A stretch of DNA of 22,024 bases from a virus. The notes under the pieces were generated by a model. That model was not told the origin of the DNA and made no database searches. It was given only the letters and a program-made list of their open reading frames with translations. The stretch covers positions 1 through 22,024 of the IMG/VR virus record IMGVR_UViG_3300037434_000061; one strand, 5' to 3'. The translations under genes were made by a program, and so were the position numbers. How positions within the stretch are numbered: the first letter of the stretch is position 1; every line of letters begins with the position of its first letter. Shown here in pieces: positions 4,402 through 11,394 of this stretch.

Positions 4402-6993
4402 TTATTGCCAATATTCCGTAACAACAACGACACCAGATCCACCGGCACCACCAACTTGCGCTGTACCGCCACCTTGAGCAGCTCCTGCGGTACCACCGGC
4501 ACCTACGGCGTAAGAGTATGTTGCAGAAGGAGATTCGATTATGGCTTCTGCGTAACCGCCAGATCCACCGCCTTGACCAGCACAAAATCCACCAGTACCA
4601 GTAGAGCTTCCTCCACCAGATCCACCACCACCAGTATTAGCTGAACCAGCAAATCCTGCTGTAGCGTTGGCTCCTTGGCCTCCACCACCAAAATATCCGT
4701 TTCCTCCGCAACCAGCGCACCCGTAAATGTTTGCATTGGCCACTAGAGTACCACCACCACCACCGCCACCAGTAAGAGCATATACTAAGATTGCAGGAGA
4801 ACTAACAGAGGCAGTACCGCCGCTGGCACCTTGAGCATAGCCAGCTCCGCCACCACCGTTAGCACTTAACACAGAACCGAAGGTACTATTTCCACCGGTA
4901 CCTGCTAAGGTGTTCGCACCAGAATTTGCTCCACCAGATCCACCACCACCACCACCTATTGCTGCGACGCGGATATAAAGAGGCGCACGCGCAGTAGTGT
5001 ATGTGAACGTGGTTCCACTACCAGTAGAGAATGTCATTGTTCCACTAGAAGTAGGAGCTCCCGTACTAGTTACTAAAACTGAAGAAGCACTAGTTACAGA
5101 ATTTACCACTGTAAATGTTTGACCATTGTTGGTAAACGTAGATCCAGCGGTAGCTGTAATTGTTGTACCAGCAGTCAAATAATAACTAACACCATAAGTA
5201 CCAGAACCAGAAGTAAAAGGTCGAACATTTGGTTGTAAGAAAGAAGAGTTCGCTAAGTTAGCCGGATTAACTAAACCGGTAATCTGCGTCGCTGTACCAA
5301 CAGAACCGTTGGCATAGTATTCAGTTACTTCAATATAACCAGAACCACCAGTACCACCAGTAAATCCAGATGTACCAGCTGTACCGCCGCCACCACCATT
5401 ACCAATTGTGTAACTATATGATGCTGCAGGAGCTACTATGAATGCTTCAACATATCCACCTGATCCACCGCCGTTACCACCGATCACGCTTGCAACAGCT
5501 CCACCACCCGCACCAGCACCACCGCCTCCGGTATTTGCTAATCCGTTACCGCCGTTACCTTGATAACCTGTAGGTCCTGCTCCAGCGAAGAATGGAGCGT
5601 TACCGCCGTAACCACCAGATAATCCTAGAGATCCACCAGTTTCTCCACTTGGGAATGAACCGCCTTGTTCACCGATAATTGTTGTACCGAAAGCTGGACT
5701 ATTGATCGTTGCAGATCCACCAGCTCCACCGTTACCGCCACCGGCGTTACCGCCTTGACCAGCACCAGCTGTTAATAGAGAAGAGCCGAATGTTGTGCTA
5801 GAACTACCGGCACTACCTGCTCCATAACCGGAACCAACTGTACCAGATCCAGATCCACCACCACCTGCACCAACCATTCTTACACGAATGTAAGAAACGT
5901 TAGCTGGAGTTGTATATGAACTAGTTCCTGCTGTTGTAAATTTTTGAATTGTAGGAGTATATGCTCCGCCGCCGACTGCACCAGCTGCTGCTGATGTTGG
6001 TGCGTAGTATTCAGTTACTTCAATATAACCAGAACCACCGGCTCCGCCGGTAAAACCTGAAGTTCCTGCTGTACCACCAGTACCAGCTGTACCAACCGAG
6101 TAAGAATATGAAGCCGCTGGACTATTGATGATTGCATCAATGTATCCACCACCGCCTCCACCTGGCCCAAAATAACTTCCAGTGGTAACACCCGCGCCTG
6201 CGCCGCCTCCACCCGCACCAGAATTCGCTACCGCAGCATTACCGCCAGAGTTACCTGGGCCGCCGCCGCCTCCACCTGATAATGGGGTTGCAGCACCTTG
6301 TCCACCAGCTGCGAAACCATTTGCTACATTTATTACTCCACCACCTTGACCAAATCCGCCTTGAATTGCTTCACCGATTGGTCCTGAGCCTAAAGATGCC
6401 GTACCACCAGTTCCACCTGCAGCTTGAAATTGACCAAATGCTCCGCCGTTAGCGACTAGGAGAGATGTACCGAAAGTGGTATTACCACCCGCACTACCGT
6501 TAGATGAACCTGTTGTTCCCGATCCAGCTCCACCACCACCTCCACCAATCATCTTTACTTTAATAAAGAGAACGTTAGCAGGAGTTGTATAGGTTCCAGA
6601 ACCTGATAAGAATTTTTGAACTGTAGGAGCGTAAGGTCCTGCGCCACCTGAAGAAGAAGAAAGAACTGCCCATGTACCTGCTGCAGTACCATTCGTTTGT
6701 AGAGTTATGAACAATGAAGCGTGTGATGCAATGTTACTATAATTTGAACCTGAAGCATCGGTAAATGCCGTAGCGCCATTGAACTGTAAAGTAAGAGCTC
6801 CAGTTGATTGATTGAAGAACTCAAACTTTTGCCCAACTGACATCGTAGTTGCATCTGGCAACACGATTGTTTGAGTTGTAGACCCTGTGAATACTTGTAA
6901 TTGTTTAGAGGTATTAACTAGTGTAGTTGTGCCTGCTGCTGTTGCGGTTGCTGCTAGTTGTTCTACTAACCCGCCATACTGAAACGAAGCCAT
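4402..6993 (-). CDS. Glycine-rich three-module tail protein, probable adhesin (863 aa)
   Basis: Residues 1-120 are a T/S/Q-rich beta domain (a TTTLVNTSKQLQVFTGSTTQ-type strand repeat) that probably attaches to a fibre. Three homologous glycine-rich modules follow at about 121-330, 344-560 and 590-863. Each opens with an SGSGTYTTPAN-type motif and an I-x-V strand, runs through poly-glycine patches, and closes with GGSGYIEVTEYY or a variant. Poly-glycine stretches of this kind form packed polyglycine-II helices in phage adhesins such as gp38 of phage S16, where variable loops bind the receptor. Module 3 carries an extra inserted domain of about 65 residues (601-665) and two cysteines (CAGC, 759-762) absent from modules 1 and 2. 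The ATG has AAGGAG upstream, and that Shine-Dalgarno overlaps the stop of the GIY-YIG gene. Receptor binding is inferred from composition and position. Confidence 0.82.
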   Translation of the reverse strand: MASFQYGGLVEQLAATATAAGTTTLVNTSKQLQVFTGSTTQTIVLPDATTMSVGQKFEFFNQSTGALTLQFNGATAFTDASGSNYSNIASHASLFITLQTNGTAAGTWAVLSSSSGGAGPYAPTVQKFLSGSGTYTTPANVLFIKVKMIGGGGGGAGSGTTGSSNGSAGGNTTFGTSLLVANGGAFGQFQAAGGTGGTASLGSGPIGEAIQGGFGQGGGVINVANGFAAGGQGAATPLSGGGGGGPGNSGGNAAVANSGAGGGGAGAGVTTGSYFGPGGGGGGYIDAIINSPAASYSYSVGTAGTGGTAGTSGFTGGAGGSGYIEVTEYYAPTSAAAGAVGGGAYTPTIQKFTTAGTSSYTTPANVSYIRVRMVGAGGGGSGSGTVGSGYGAGSAGSSSTTFGSSLLTAGAGQGGNAGGGNGGAGGSATINSPAFGTTIIGEQGGSFPSGETGGSLGLSGGYGGNAPFFAGAGPTGYQGNGGNGLANTGGGGAGAGGGAVASVIGGNGGGSGGYVEAFIVAPAASYSYTIGNGGGGGTAGTSGFTGGTGGSGYIEVTEYYANGSVGTATQITGLVNPANLANSSFLQPNVRPFTSGSGTYGVSYYLTAGTTITATAGSTFTNNGQTFTVVNSVTSASSVLVTSTGAPTSSGTMTFSTGSGTTFTYTTARAPLYIRVAAIGGGGGGSGGANSGANTLAGTGGNSTFGSVLSANGGGGAGYAQGASGGTASVSSPAILVYALTGGGGGGGTLVANANIYGCAGCGGNGYFGGGGQGANATAGFAGSANTGGGGSGGGSSTGTGGFCAGQGGGSGGYAEAIIESPSATYSYAVGAGGTAGAAQGGGTAQVGGAGGSGVVVVTEYWQ
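4405..5226 (-). repeat. Glycine-rich module 3 of the adhesin, with inserted domain
   Basis: This third module (residues about 590-863) has its SGSGTY opening separated from the TTARAPLYIRV strand by a T/S/N-rich insert (4999-5193). It ends in a divergent VVVVTEYWQ. Confidence 0.7.
5314..5964 (-). repeat. Glycine-rich module 2 of the adhesin
   Basis: This second module (residues about 344-560) has the same opening and closing motifs as module 1. The shared 35-base identity (5315-5349 with 6005-6039) shows recent duplication or gene conversion at the module ends. Confidence 0.75.
6004..6633 (-). repeat. Glycine-rich module 1 of the adhesin
   Basis: This is the first of three homologous modules (residues about 121-330). 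The closing motif is GGSGYIEVTEYY. The stretch 6005-6039 (35 bases) is identical to 5315-5349 at the end of module 2. Confidence 0.75.
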
Positions 6994-7002
6994 GTGATCT
7001 CC

Positions 7003-7542
7003 TTATAGGTATTTAAACCTAAATCCTTTTGTGTTGCTGAATTCATTTTTGCAAACTCTCGGTATTGCTGATGGATCTAAATCCAATTCAATAGCCGCTT
7101 TTCTTGCAGAAACGTATTCAACGTTATTATTTAGGCAAAGCACTCTTTTTGCTTTACCAGAAGTTTTGCCCCAATTGGGGTGATTTTCTTTGTTAGAAAG
7201 AAGTATTTTTCTAGACCTTGATTTCTTTTTCTTTGTTTCTTCTGAATCAAGTCTATTTTGTCCACCGGACATTAAATTGTAACCGTTAGGAAACAATGAA
7301 CCTAGCTGTTCTATATGTAACTCTTCTTTTTTATTTAGTTCTTCTATTGAAGAGGCGTTATCAATCTCTTCAAATGTAAAATTGTCAAACCCGTATTTGG
7401 CCATAGCATTGTAGATAGGCAAATTATTAGTTCTATTTCCTGCGCAGTATTTATGTGATGCAATACGCTCATGCAGATCTCTAGTGGTTTGACCCACATA
7501 GACCTTATCATTGATTGTATTTGTTATCTTATAAATTACCAT
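7003..7542 (-). CDS. Free-standing GIY-YIG homing endonuclease with NUMOD DNA-binding modules (179 aa)
   Basis: The N-terminal nuclease domain shows the GIY-YIG signature as VIYKITN (2-8) and VYVGQT (14-19). The likely catalytic Arg26 lies in LHERIASH and Glu74 in EELHIEQL, as in I-TevI. A lysine-rich linker (103-111) leads to a NUMOD3-type HPNWGK (121-126). A NUMOD1/IENR1-type helix-turn-helix segment follows (about 134-176: RVLCLNNNVEYVSARKAA and on to GFRFKYL). This is the layout of Seg-type and I-TevI-type mobile endonucleases. It cuts an allele lacking the insertion and spreads by repair. It sits between two tail-fibre genes with no intron around it, so it is an intergenic homing gene. 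The start ATG has AAGGA overlapping the stop codon of the upstream fibre gene. Confidence 0.92.
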   Translation of the reverse strand: MVIYKITNTINDKVYVGQTTRDLHERIASHKYCAGNRTNNLPIYNAMAKYGFDNFTFEEIDNASSIEELNKKEELHIEQLGSLFPNGYNLMSGGQNRLDSEETKKKKSRSRKILLSNKENHPNWGKTSGKAKRVLCLNNNVEYVSARKAAIELDLDPSAIPRVCKNEFSNTKGFRFKYL

Positions 7543-7548
7543 ATATCC

Positions 7549-8454
7549 TTAAGGTGTGGTTGAAATTGCGTAACATGTTAAAACGTAGTTTGCTGTATCA
7601 GTTGGATCATTCCAGCTGATGGTTACGTTGTTAGTGCCTTTTGCCGTTACTAGCATAGGCTGAAATTTTGGTGTAGGGTCAACTGTGTTTTGTGCTGTAA
7701 CTACGATACCGTAAGCAGTACTGCCGTAATCAACTGGAAGAGTAAGAATAGCTGAAGTAGCTCCACTTCCTACTGCAACTTGCGATGTAGCATTAAGCAT
7801 GTACGGGATTTTATAGTTTGCTGTATCAGTTGGGTCATTCCACTTGAACGAAGCATTAGCCGTTGTTTTAGCGTTAACGATTAAGGTTTGAAACTGAGGT
7901 AGTGCATCCACCGTGTTTTGGAACTGTGCTATAACGCCGTAGCTAGATGCCGCTTGTGGAAATGGAAACGTAACTGTTGAACTGGTTGCACCGCTGATAA
8001 CACTACTCTCTGCATATGCGACCCATTTAGGTGGAACTATAAAAGATAGAGTATAGTTAACGGTATCAAGCGGTACATTCCACTGAACGGTGAATCCATT
8101 TACGTTTTTTTGTGTTACTTCTACTTGTTGAAATTTAGGATTAGGGTCTACGAGATTTTCCATCATAGCGAAAACTACATACGATGTGTCTGCTTGTGGA
8201 GTTGAAAAACCTACTGATTCACTAGTAGATGCTACGGTGAGAGGGACTTCTTGAGCTACCCATGGAGAGCCGCTACCGCCTCCGCCACCTGAAACATCTA
8301 AGTCAGTCCAAAAACCGTTTTGAAATTTACGAAACTTACCTAGTACGTTGTTGTAATAGATATCGCCGTTGGTGCCAACGGGGTCACCGCTGCCGTACTC
8401 AGATTGGGGGTTTAAGGTTACACCCCTGTTTATTCTAAAGAAATTGTCGCTCAT
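7549..8454 (-). CDS. Tail-fibre-type protein with three tandem beta repeats (301 aa)
   Basis: The N-terminal segment (GTNGDIYYNNVLGKFRKFQN, 27-46) is the common phage-fibre 'DIYYN...KFR...W' element, followed by a glycine linker (55-63). Three repeats of about 75 residues occupy roughly 67-141, 144-220 and 222-299. Each is built as S-x-TVTFP...SYGVIAQFQNTVDP-x-PKFQ...WNDPTDTANY. One further copy of the same repeat ends the neighbouring gene at 8517. The repeats look like beta-sandwich host-surface modules, but their ligand is not known. The start has only a weak GGGA, so expression may be lower than its neighbours or depend on coupling. The stop codon overlaps the Shine-Dalgarno of the GIY-YIG gene. 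Confidence 0.82.
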   Translation of the reverse strand: MSDNFFRINRGVTLNPQSEYGSGDPVGTNGDIYYNNVLGKFRKFQNGFWTDLDVSGGGGGSGSPWVAQEVPLTVASTSESVGFSTPQADTSYVVFAMMENLVDPNPKFQQVEVTQKNVNGFTVQWNVPLDTVNYTLSFIVPPKWVAYAESSVISGATSSTVTFPFPQAASSYGVIAQFQNTVDALPQFQTLIVNAKTTANASFKWNDPTDTANYKIPYMLNATSQVAVGSGATSAILTLPVDYGSTAYGIVVTAQNTVDPTPKFQPMLVTAKGTNNVTISWNDPTDTANYVLTCYAISTTP

Positions 8455-8516
8455 AATATCCCAAAGTTCACATATCCCTAAAGGAAGATATAGCCCTATA
8501 TTATCATAAAACTAGG

Positions 8517-9128
8517 TTAGTTATTGATGATGGCGTGCCAAGATAGGACGTAGTTAGCTGTAGGTACTGGGGCGTTCCACTTAGCCGTAAATCCTGTAGT
8601 ACTTTGCGCTGTGATTGTAATAGGTTGGAAATCAGGGTTAGTATCTGTAGTGTTTAAAAAGTTACAAGTAACCGCATAACCCGTACTAGCAAAAGCTGTA
8701 CTAAAGGTTACAGAGACGCTGGTACCAGCATTACTGATAGTTGTCTTTCCAGCATATATATTTAAACTAGTTAGAGTAGGGATAGCCGATGCTGCCCAAG
8801 CAGGAAGTCCGCTAACTACAGTGAGAACTTGACCAGTAGACCCAATAGGTAACCTAGCAGCCGTACTCGCAGATGCCTCATAAATAATATCTCCCGTCGT
8901 TGTCATTGGGTTAATATTGTTGAATGATGTAGACTTAGAGGCCACATCTGACAAGTTATTAGATATTAGTAAGTCACCTAACATCGTATTAACTTGAGCT
9001 ACTGTTAGATCTAAGGCGTTTGCCGTACCGCCGGTGTTATTACCCTTAATGGTAAGAGTCGGCATCTGCGCTAACTTAGCGTTAGTGACATTGTTATTCT
9101 TTATGAATTTGGTTGAGATTTGTGACAT
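8517..9128 (-). CDS. Modular tail-fibre protein (203 aa)
   Basis: The first 20 residues (MSQISTKFIKNNNVTNAKLA) parallel the start of the larger fibre gene at 9236 (MAQIQTKFIANEAVTAPKI), so both probably dock at equivalent fibre sites. A middle segment (70-113) shares the TTxGD...IGSTGQVLTVVSG-x-PAWA element with that protein. The C-terminal 122-201 is a single copy of the beta repeat found three times in the 7549 gene. The gene is thus a short mosaic of its neighbours. The start ATG has AAGGAAG upstream, and the leader contains a hairpin and a terminator of the preceding gene. Confidence 0.82.
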   Translation of the reverse strand: MSQISTKFIKNNNVTNAKLAQMPTLTIKGNNTGGTANALDLTVAQVNTMLGDLLISNNLSDVASKSTSFNNINPMTTTGDIIYEASASTAARLPIGSTGQVLTVVSGLPAWAASAIPTLTSLNIYAGKTTISNAGTSVSVTFSTAFASTGYAVTCNFLNTTDTNPDFQPITITAQSTTGFTAKWNAPVPTANYVLSWHAIINN

Positions 9129-9148
9129 TGTTCTTCCTTTTGTTTCTT

Positions 9149-9185
9149 GCGAAACAGCTCATCCGAGCCAGCTTCAGACTTTCGC
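9149..9185 (-). promoter_or_regulatory. Leader hairpin ahead of the 203-aa fibre gene
   Basis: GCGAAA (9149-9154) pairs with TTTCGC (9180-9185), with an inner GCTC/GAGC stem (9157-9160/9165-9168). It lies between the upstream terminator and the Shine-Dalgarno (about 9132-9138) and may stabilise the transcript end or regulate translation. No protein-binding motif is recognised. Confidence 0.4.
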
Positions 9186-9193
9186 CTGGTATG

Positions 9194-9220
9194 GAAAAAC
9201 AGGGAGATTTTACTCTCCCC
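9194..9220 (-). terminator. Rho-independent terminator after the 564-aa fibre gene
   Basis: On the minus strand GGGAGA (9219-9214) pairs with TCTCCC (9207-9202) across a six-base loop. The next bases read TGTTTTTCC. The six-bp GC-rich stem plus U-run lies about 16 bases beyond the stop codon of the gene at 9236. It splits the tail-fibre cluster into at least two transcription segments, or attenuates it. Confidence 0.7.
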
Positions 9221-9235
9221 GTCTTTATTTAATTA

Positions 9236-10930
9236 TTAGAAACTGTAACCGATCATGAGGATATCGCCAGCCGCTAGAGCTGCGTTTCCGCCTATCGCAA
9301 GGTCTCCTGCGAAAGTGATTCGAGTGTTACCACCAGTACCACCAGTTAAAGAAACTGTATAGTCAACAGTTTTTTGTTGTTCTGGTCCGCCAACTACACT
9401 TAATTGAATACTGTTGATTGAAGCACTCGCTCCTTGAGCAACGTGTGGAAGATCGTAGTATTGGTTAGTGATATCGCCAGAAACTAGAGTAGCAATGGTC
9501 TCTGTAGCGGTAGAAGTTACTGCAGGAGTAGCCCATGCTGGTTCGCCAGAAACTACTGTCAAGATTTGACCAGTAGAACCGATTCCCAATCTTGTGTTGT
9601 GCGTACCATTGTAGTATAAGGTATCGCCAGCAGTTGTTAGAGGAGAAAGGTTGTCAAACGCTGCAATTGCAGTAGAAGCGTTAGTACCACCGTTTGCAAT
9701 CGGAAGGATACCGGTTACGCCAGAAGTTAAAACTAGTCCAGTAGCATTAGTAAGAACTAATGTACTTGGTGTTCCTAAGTTTGGAGTAACTAATGTTGGA
9801 GAAGTTGCAAGTACGACTGCACCAGAACCAGTAGTTGTGGCAGCAGAGATCGCTGTACCGTTACCTTGTAAAATACCTGTAACAGTAGTAGACAATGTAA
9901 GAGCAGTTCCGCTATAAGTTCCTGCGAAACCGTTAGCAGATGCTACGGTTAATGTAACAGAGCCTTGGGCGCCGTTAACAAAGCTAACGCCAGCAGCAGG
10001 AGTAGTTAACACCCATTTGGTACCGTTGTAGATAACCAAGTCACCAACGTTGAAGTTAACCATTGATGGGTCTGTTAATCCAGAAACTGTTCCAGCATCA
10101 GCAGCACTTACCCAGTAAGTGAAACCAGTTGTACCAGTACCATCGACTAAGGTAGGAGTGTTCGTATTAGGATTCCAGTTATCTTTGAATTCCATTAAGG
10201 TAGATGGAAGTTGAGAAAGAGGAACTTTTCCGCCGCCGTCAAGGGTTGCAACGCCGTTTGCAGAACCAGCGAAAGATAAATCACCAACAACTAAAGATCT
10301 GAAGGTAGGTTGAGCAGCTGAACCAGTAGTTGGACCAGCGAACACCATGTTAGCAGATTGGGTCATTAATGTAAAGTCTAATGTTCCTGAACCAGTAACT
10401 GGTGAACCAGAGATACTGTAGATAGGAGTTGTTGAACCGTCTGCTAATGCTACAGAAGTTACTGTACCACCAGAAGTTGCTTGCCATGTTGGCGCTGCAG
10501 TTGTACCATTTGATGTAAGTACGAAACCACTTGTTCCACCAGGAACTTGTGTTAAATGTCCTGTTGAAGTTGTACCACCAAGTATTACTTGATTGGCTGA
10601 GAACGTTGCAACGCCTGTACCGCCGTTAGCAACTGGAAGAGTTCCACTCACTTGAGTAGTAAGAACTATATTTCCACTTAACTGAGATGTTGGAAGACTT
10701 AAAGAACTAAGAGTTGTTAAGGTCGAATTGGTAGTCGCAGTTATGTTTGATGCTGTACCTGTTGTATTCGACGTTATTGTTCCTGGTAGGTCAGTTGATA
10801 GCAAACTTCTAAAAGCCGCACCACCACTGCCATCGGCAAATAATGCCTGAGCCGCTGTTGCCGATAAGGAGCCTATTTTGGGCGCCGTTACTGCTTCATT
10901 TGCTATAAATTTTGTTTGAATTTGTGCCAT
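9236..10930 (-). CDS. Large modular tail-fibre protein (564 aa)
   Basis: This is a low-charge, T/S/G-rich fibre protein. The N-terminus (MAQIQTKFIANEAVTAPKIG) matches that of the 8517 gene. Two (L/I)P(V/I)ANGGTG-type elements, typical of phage fibre shafts, occur at about 98-106 and 409-417. A shaft segment with VVLATSPTLVTPNLGTPS (372-389) is also a common fibre element. Residues 420-468 share the TTAGDTLYYN...IGSTGQ module with the 8517 gene. The C-terminal 483-564 shares a 'VDYTVS...GGNAALAAGDILMIGY' domain with the 10949 gene. The start ATG has AAAGGA 11 bases upstream. The function (a fibre contacting the host) is inferred from these elements. Confidence 0.82.
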   Translation of the reverse strand: MAQIQTKFIANEAVTAPKIGSLSATAAQALFADGSGGAAFRSLLSTDLPGTITSNTTGTASNITATTNSTLTTLSSLSLPTSQLSGNIVLTTQVSGTLPVANGGTGVATFSANQVILGGTTSTGHLTQVPGGTSGFVLTSNGTTAAPTWQATSGGTVTSVALADGSTTPIYSISGSPVTGSGTLDFTLMTQSANMVFAGPTTGSAAQPTFRSLVVGDLSFAGSANGVATLDGGGKVPLSQLPSTLMEFKDNWNPNTNTPTLVDGTGTTGFTYWVSAADAGTVSGLTDPSMVNFNVGDLVIYNGTKWVLTTPAAGVSFVNGAQGSVTLTVASANGFAGTYSGTALTLSTTVTGILQGNGTAISAATTTGSGAVVLATSPTLVTPNLGTPSTLVLTNATGLVLTSGVTGILPIANGGTNASTAIAAFDNLSPLTTAGDTLYYNGTHNTRLGIGSTGQILTVVSGEPAWATPAVTSTATETIATLVSGDITNQYYDLPHVAQGASASINSIQLSVVGGPEQQKTVDYTVSLTGGTGGNTRITFAGDLAIGGNAALAAGDILMIGYSF

Positions 10931-10948
10931 AAATAGTTATTTCCTTTG

Positions 10949-11392
10949 TTAGTTATATTGTATTACGAGAATGTCGCCAGAAACTAGGGCTGAGACCCCA
11001 CCCACTGCGAGACTATTAATAAAAGTAAGTTGAGCGCCCGAAATTGTGTAATCTACGCCATATGATTGCATAGGTCCACCTATAACGGTTAGAATGGTAT
11101 CAGCCGGTACATCCGGGGCAGAACTTAAAGTTACGAAACCATTAGATATATCAGTAGGTGAAAGAGTGAACTCATTCACAAGATATGAACTACTGCCCCC
11201 CATATCTGCCCAGGTAGTTCCATTAAAGAAACGAACTGTGTTAGATACTGAGTTATAGTACATGTCTCCAGCTATAGCCGATACTGGGTCAGTAGTTGAA
11301 TTAGGTAAAGTAACGGCAGTCCCATTAACGAATACGACCCCGTTGAGGAAGGCTACTTTACTTGCAAAATTTAAAATATTTGGTCCTGCCAT
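10949..11392 (-). CDS. Small tail-fibre-type protein (147 aa)
   Basis: The start is set at ATG 11392. An in-frame TTG four codons upstream coincides with the GGAG ribosome-binding site, so it is not the start. The protein has the 'GDMYYNSVSNTVRFFNGTTW' fibre element at about 42-61. Its C-terminal domain (NEFTLSPTDISNGFV... to VSGDILVIQYN) is homologous to the C-terminus of the 564-aa fibre protein. The Shine-Dalgarno overlaps the stop of the upstream 1411-aa gene, so translation is coupled. It could be a small fibre or a fibre cap. Confidence 0.8.
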   Translation of the reverse strand: MAGPNILNFASKVAFLNGVVFVNGTAVTLPNSTTDPVSAIAGDMYYNSVSNTVRFFNGTTWADMGGSSSYLVNEFTLSPTDISNGFVTLSSAPDVPADTILTVIGGPMQSYGVDYTISGAQLTFINSLAVGGVSALVSGDILVIQYN

Positions 11393-11394
11393 AT

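Noticed and set aside
4402-6993. CRISPR-like or satellite repeats from the many GGTGG / CCACC runs
   Set aside because: The repeats follow glycine codons in one long open frame, with no regular spacer/repeat period.
8488-8501. ATATAG-CC-CTATAT palindrome after the 203-aa fibre gene
   Set aside because: It is AT-rich, short, and without a proper U-tract or known operator pattern, so it is too likely by chance.
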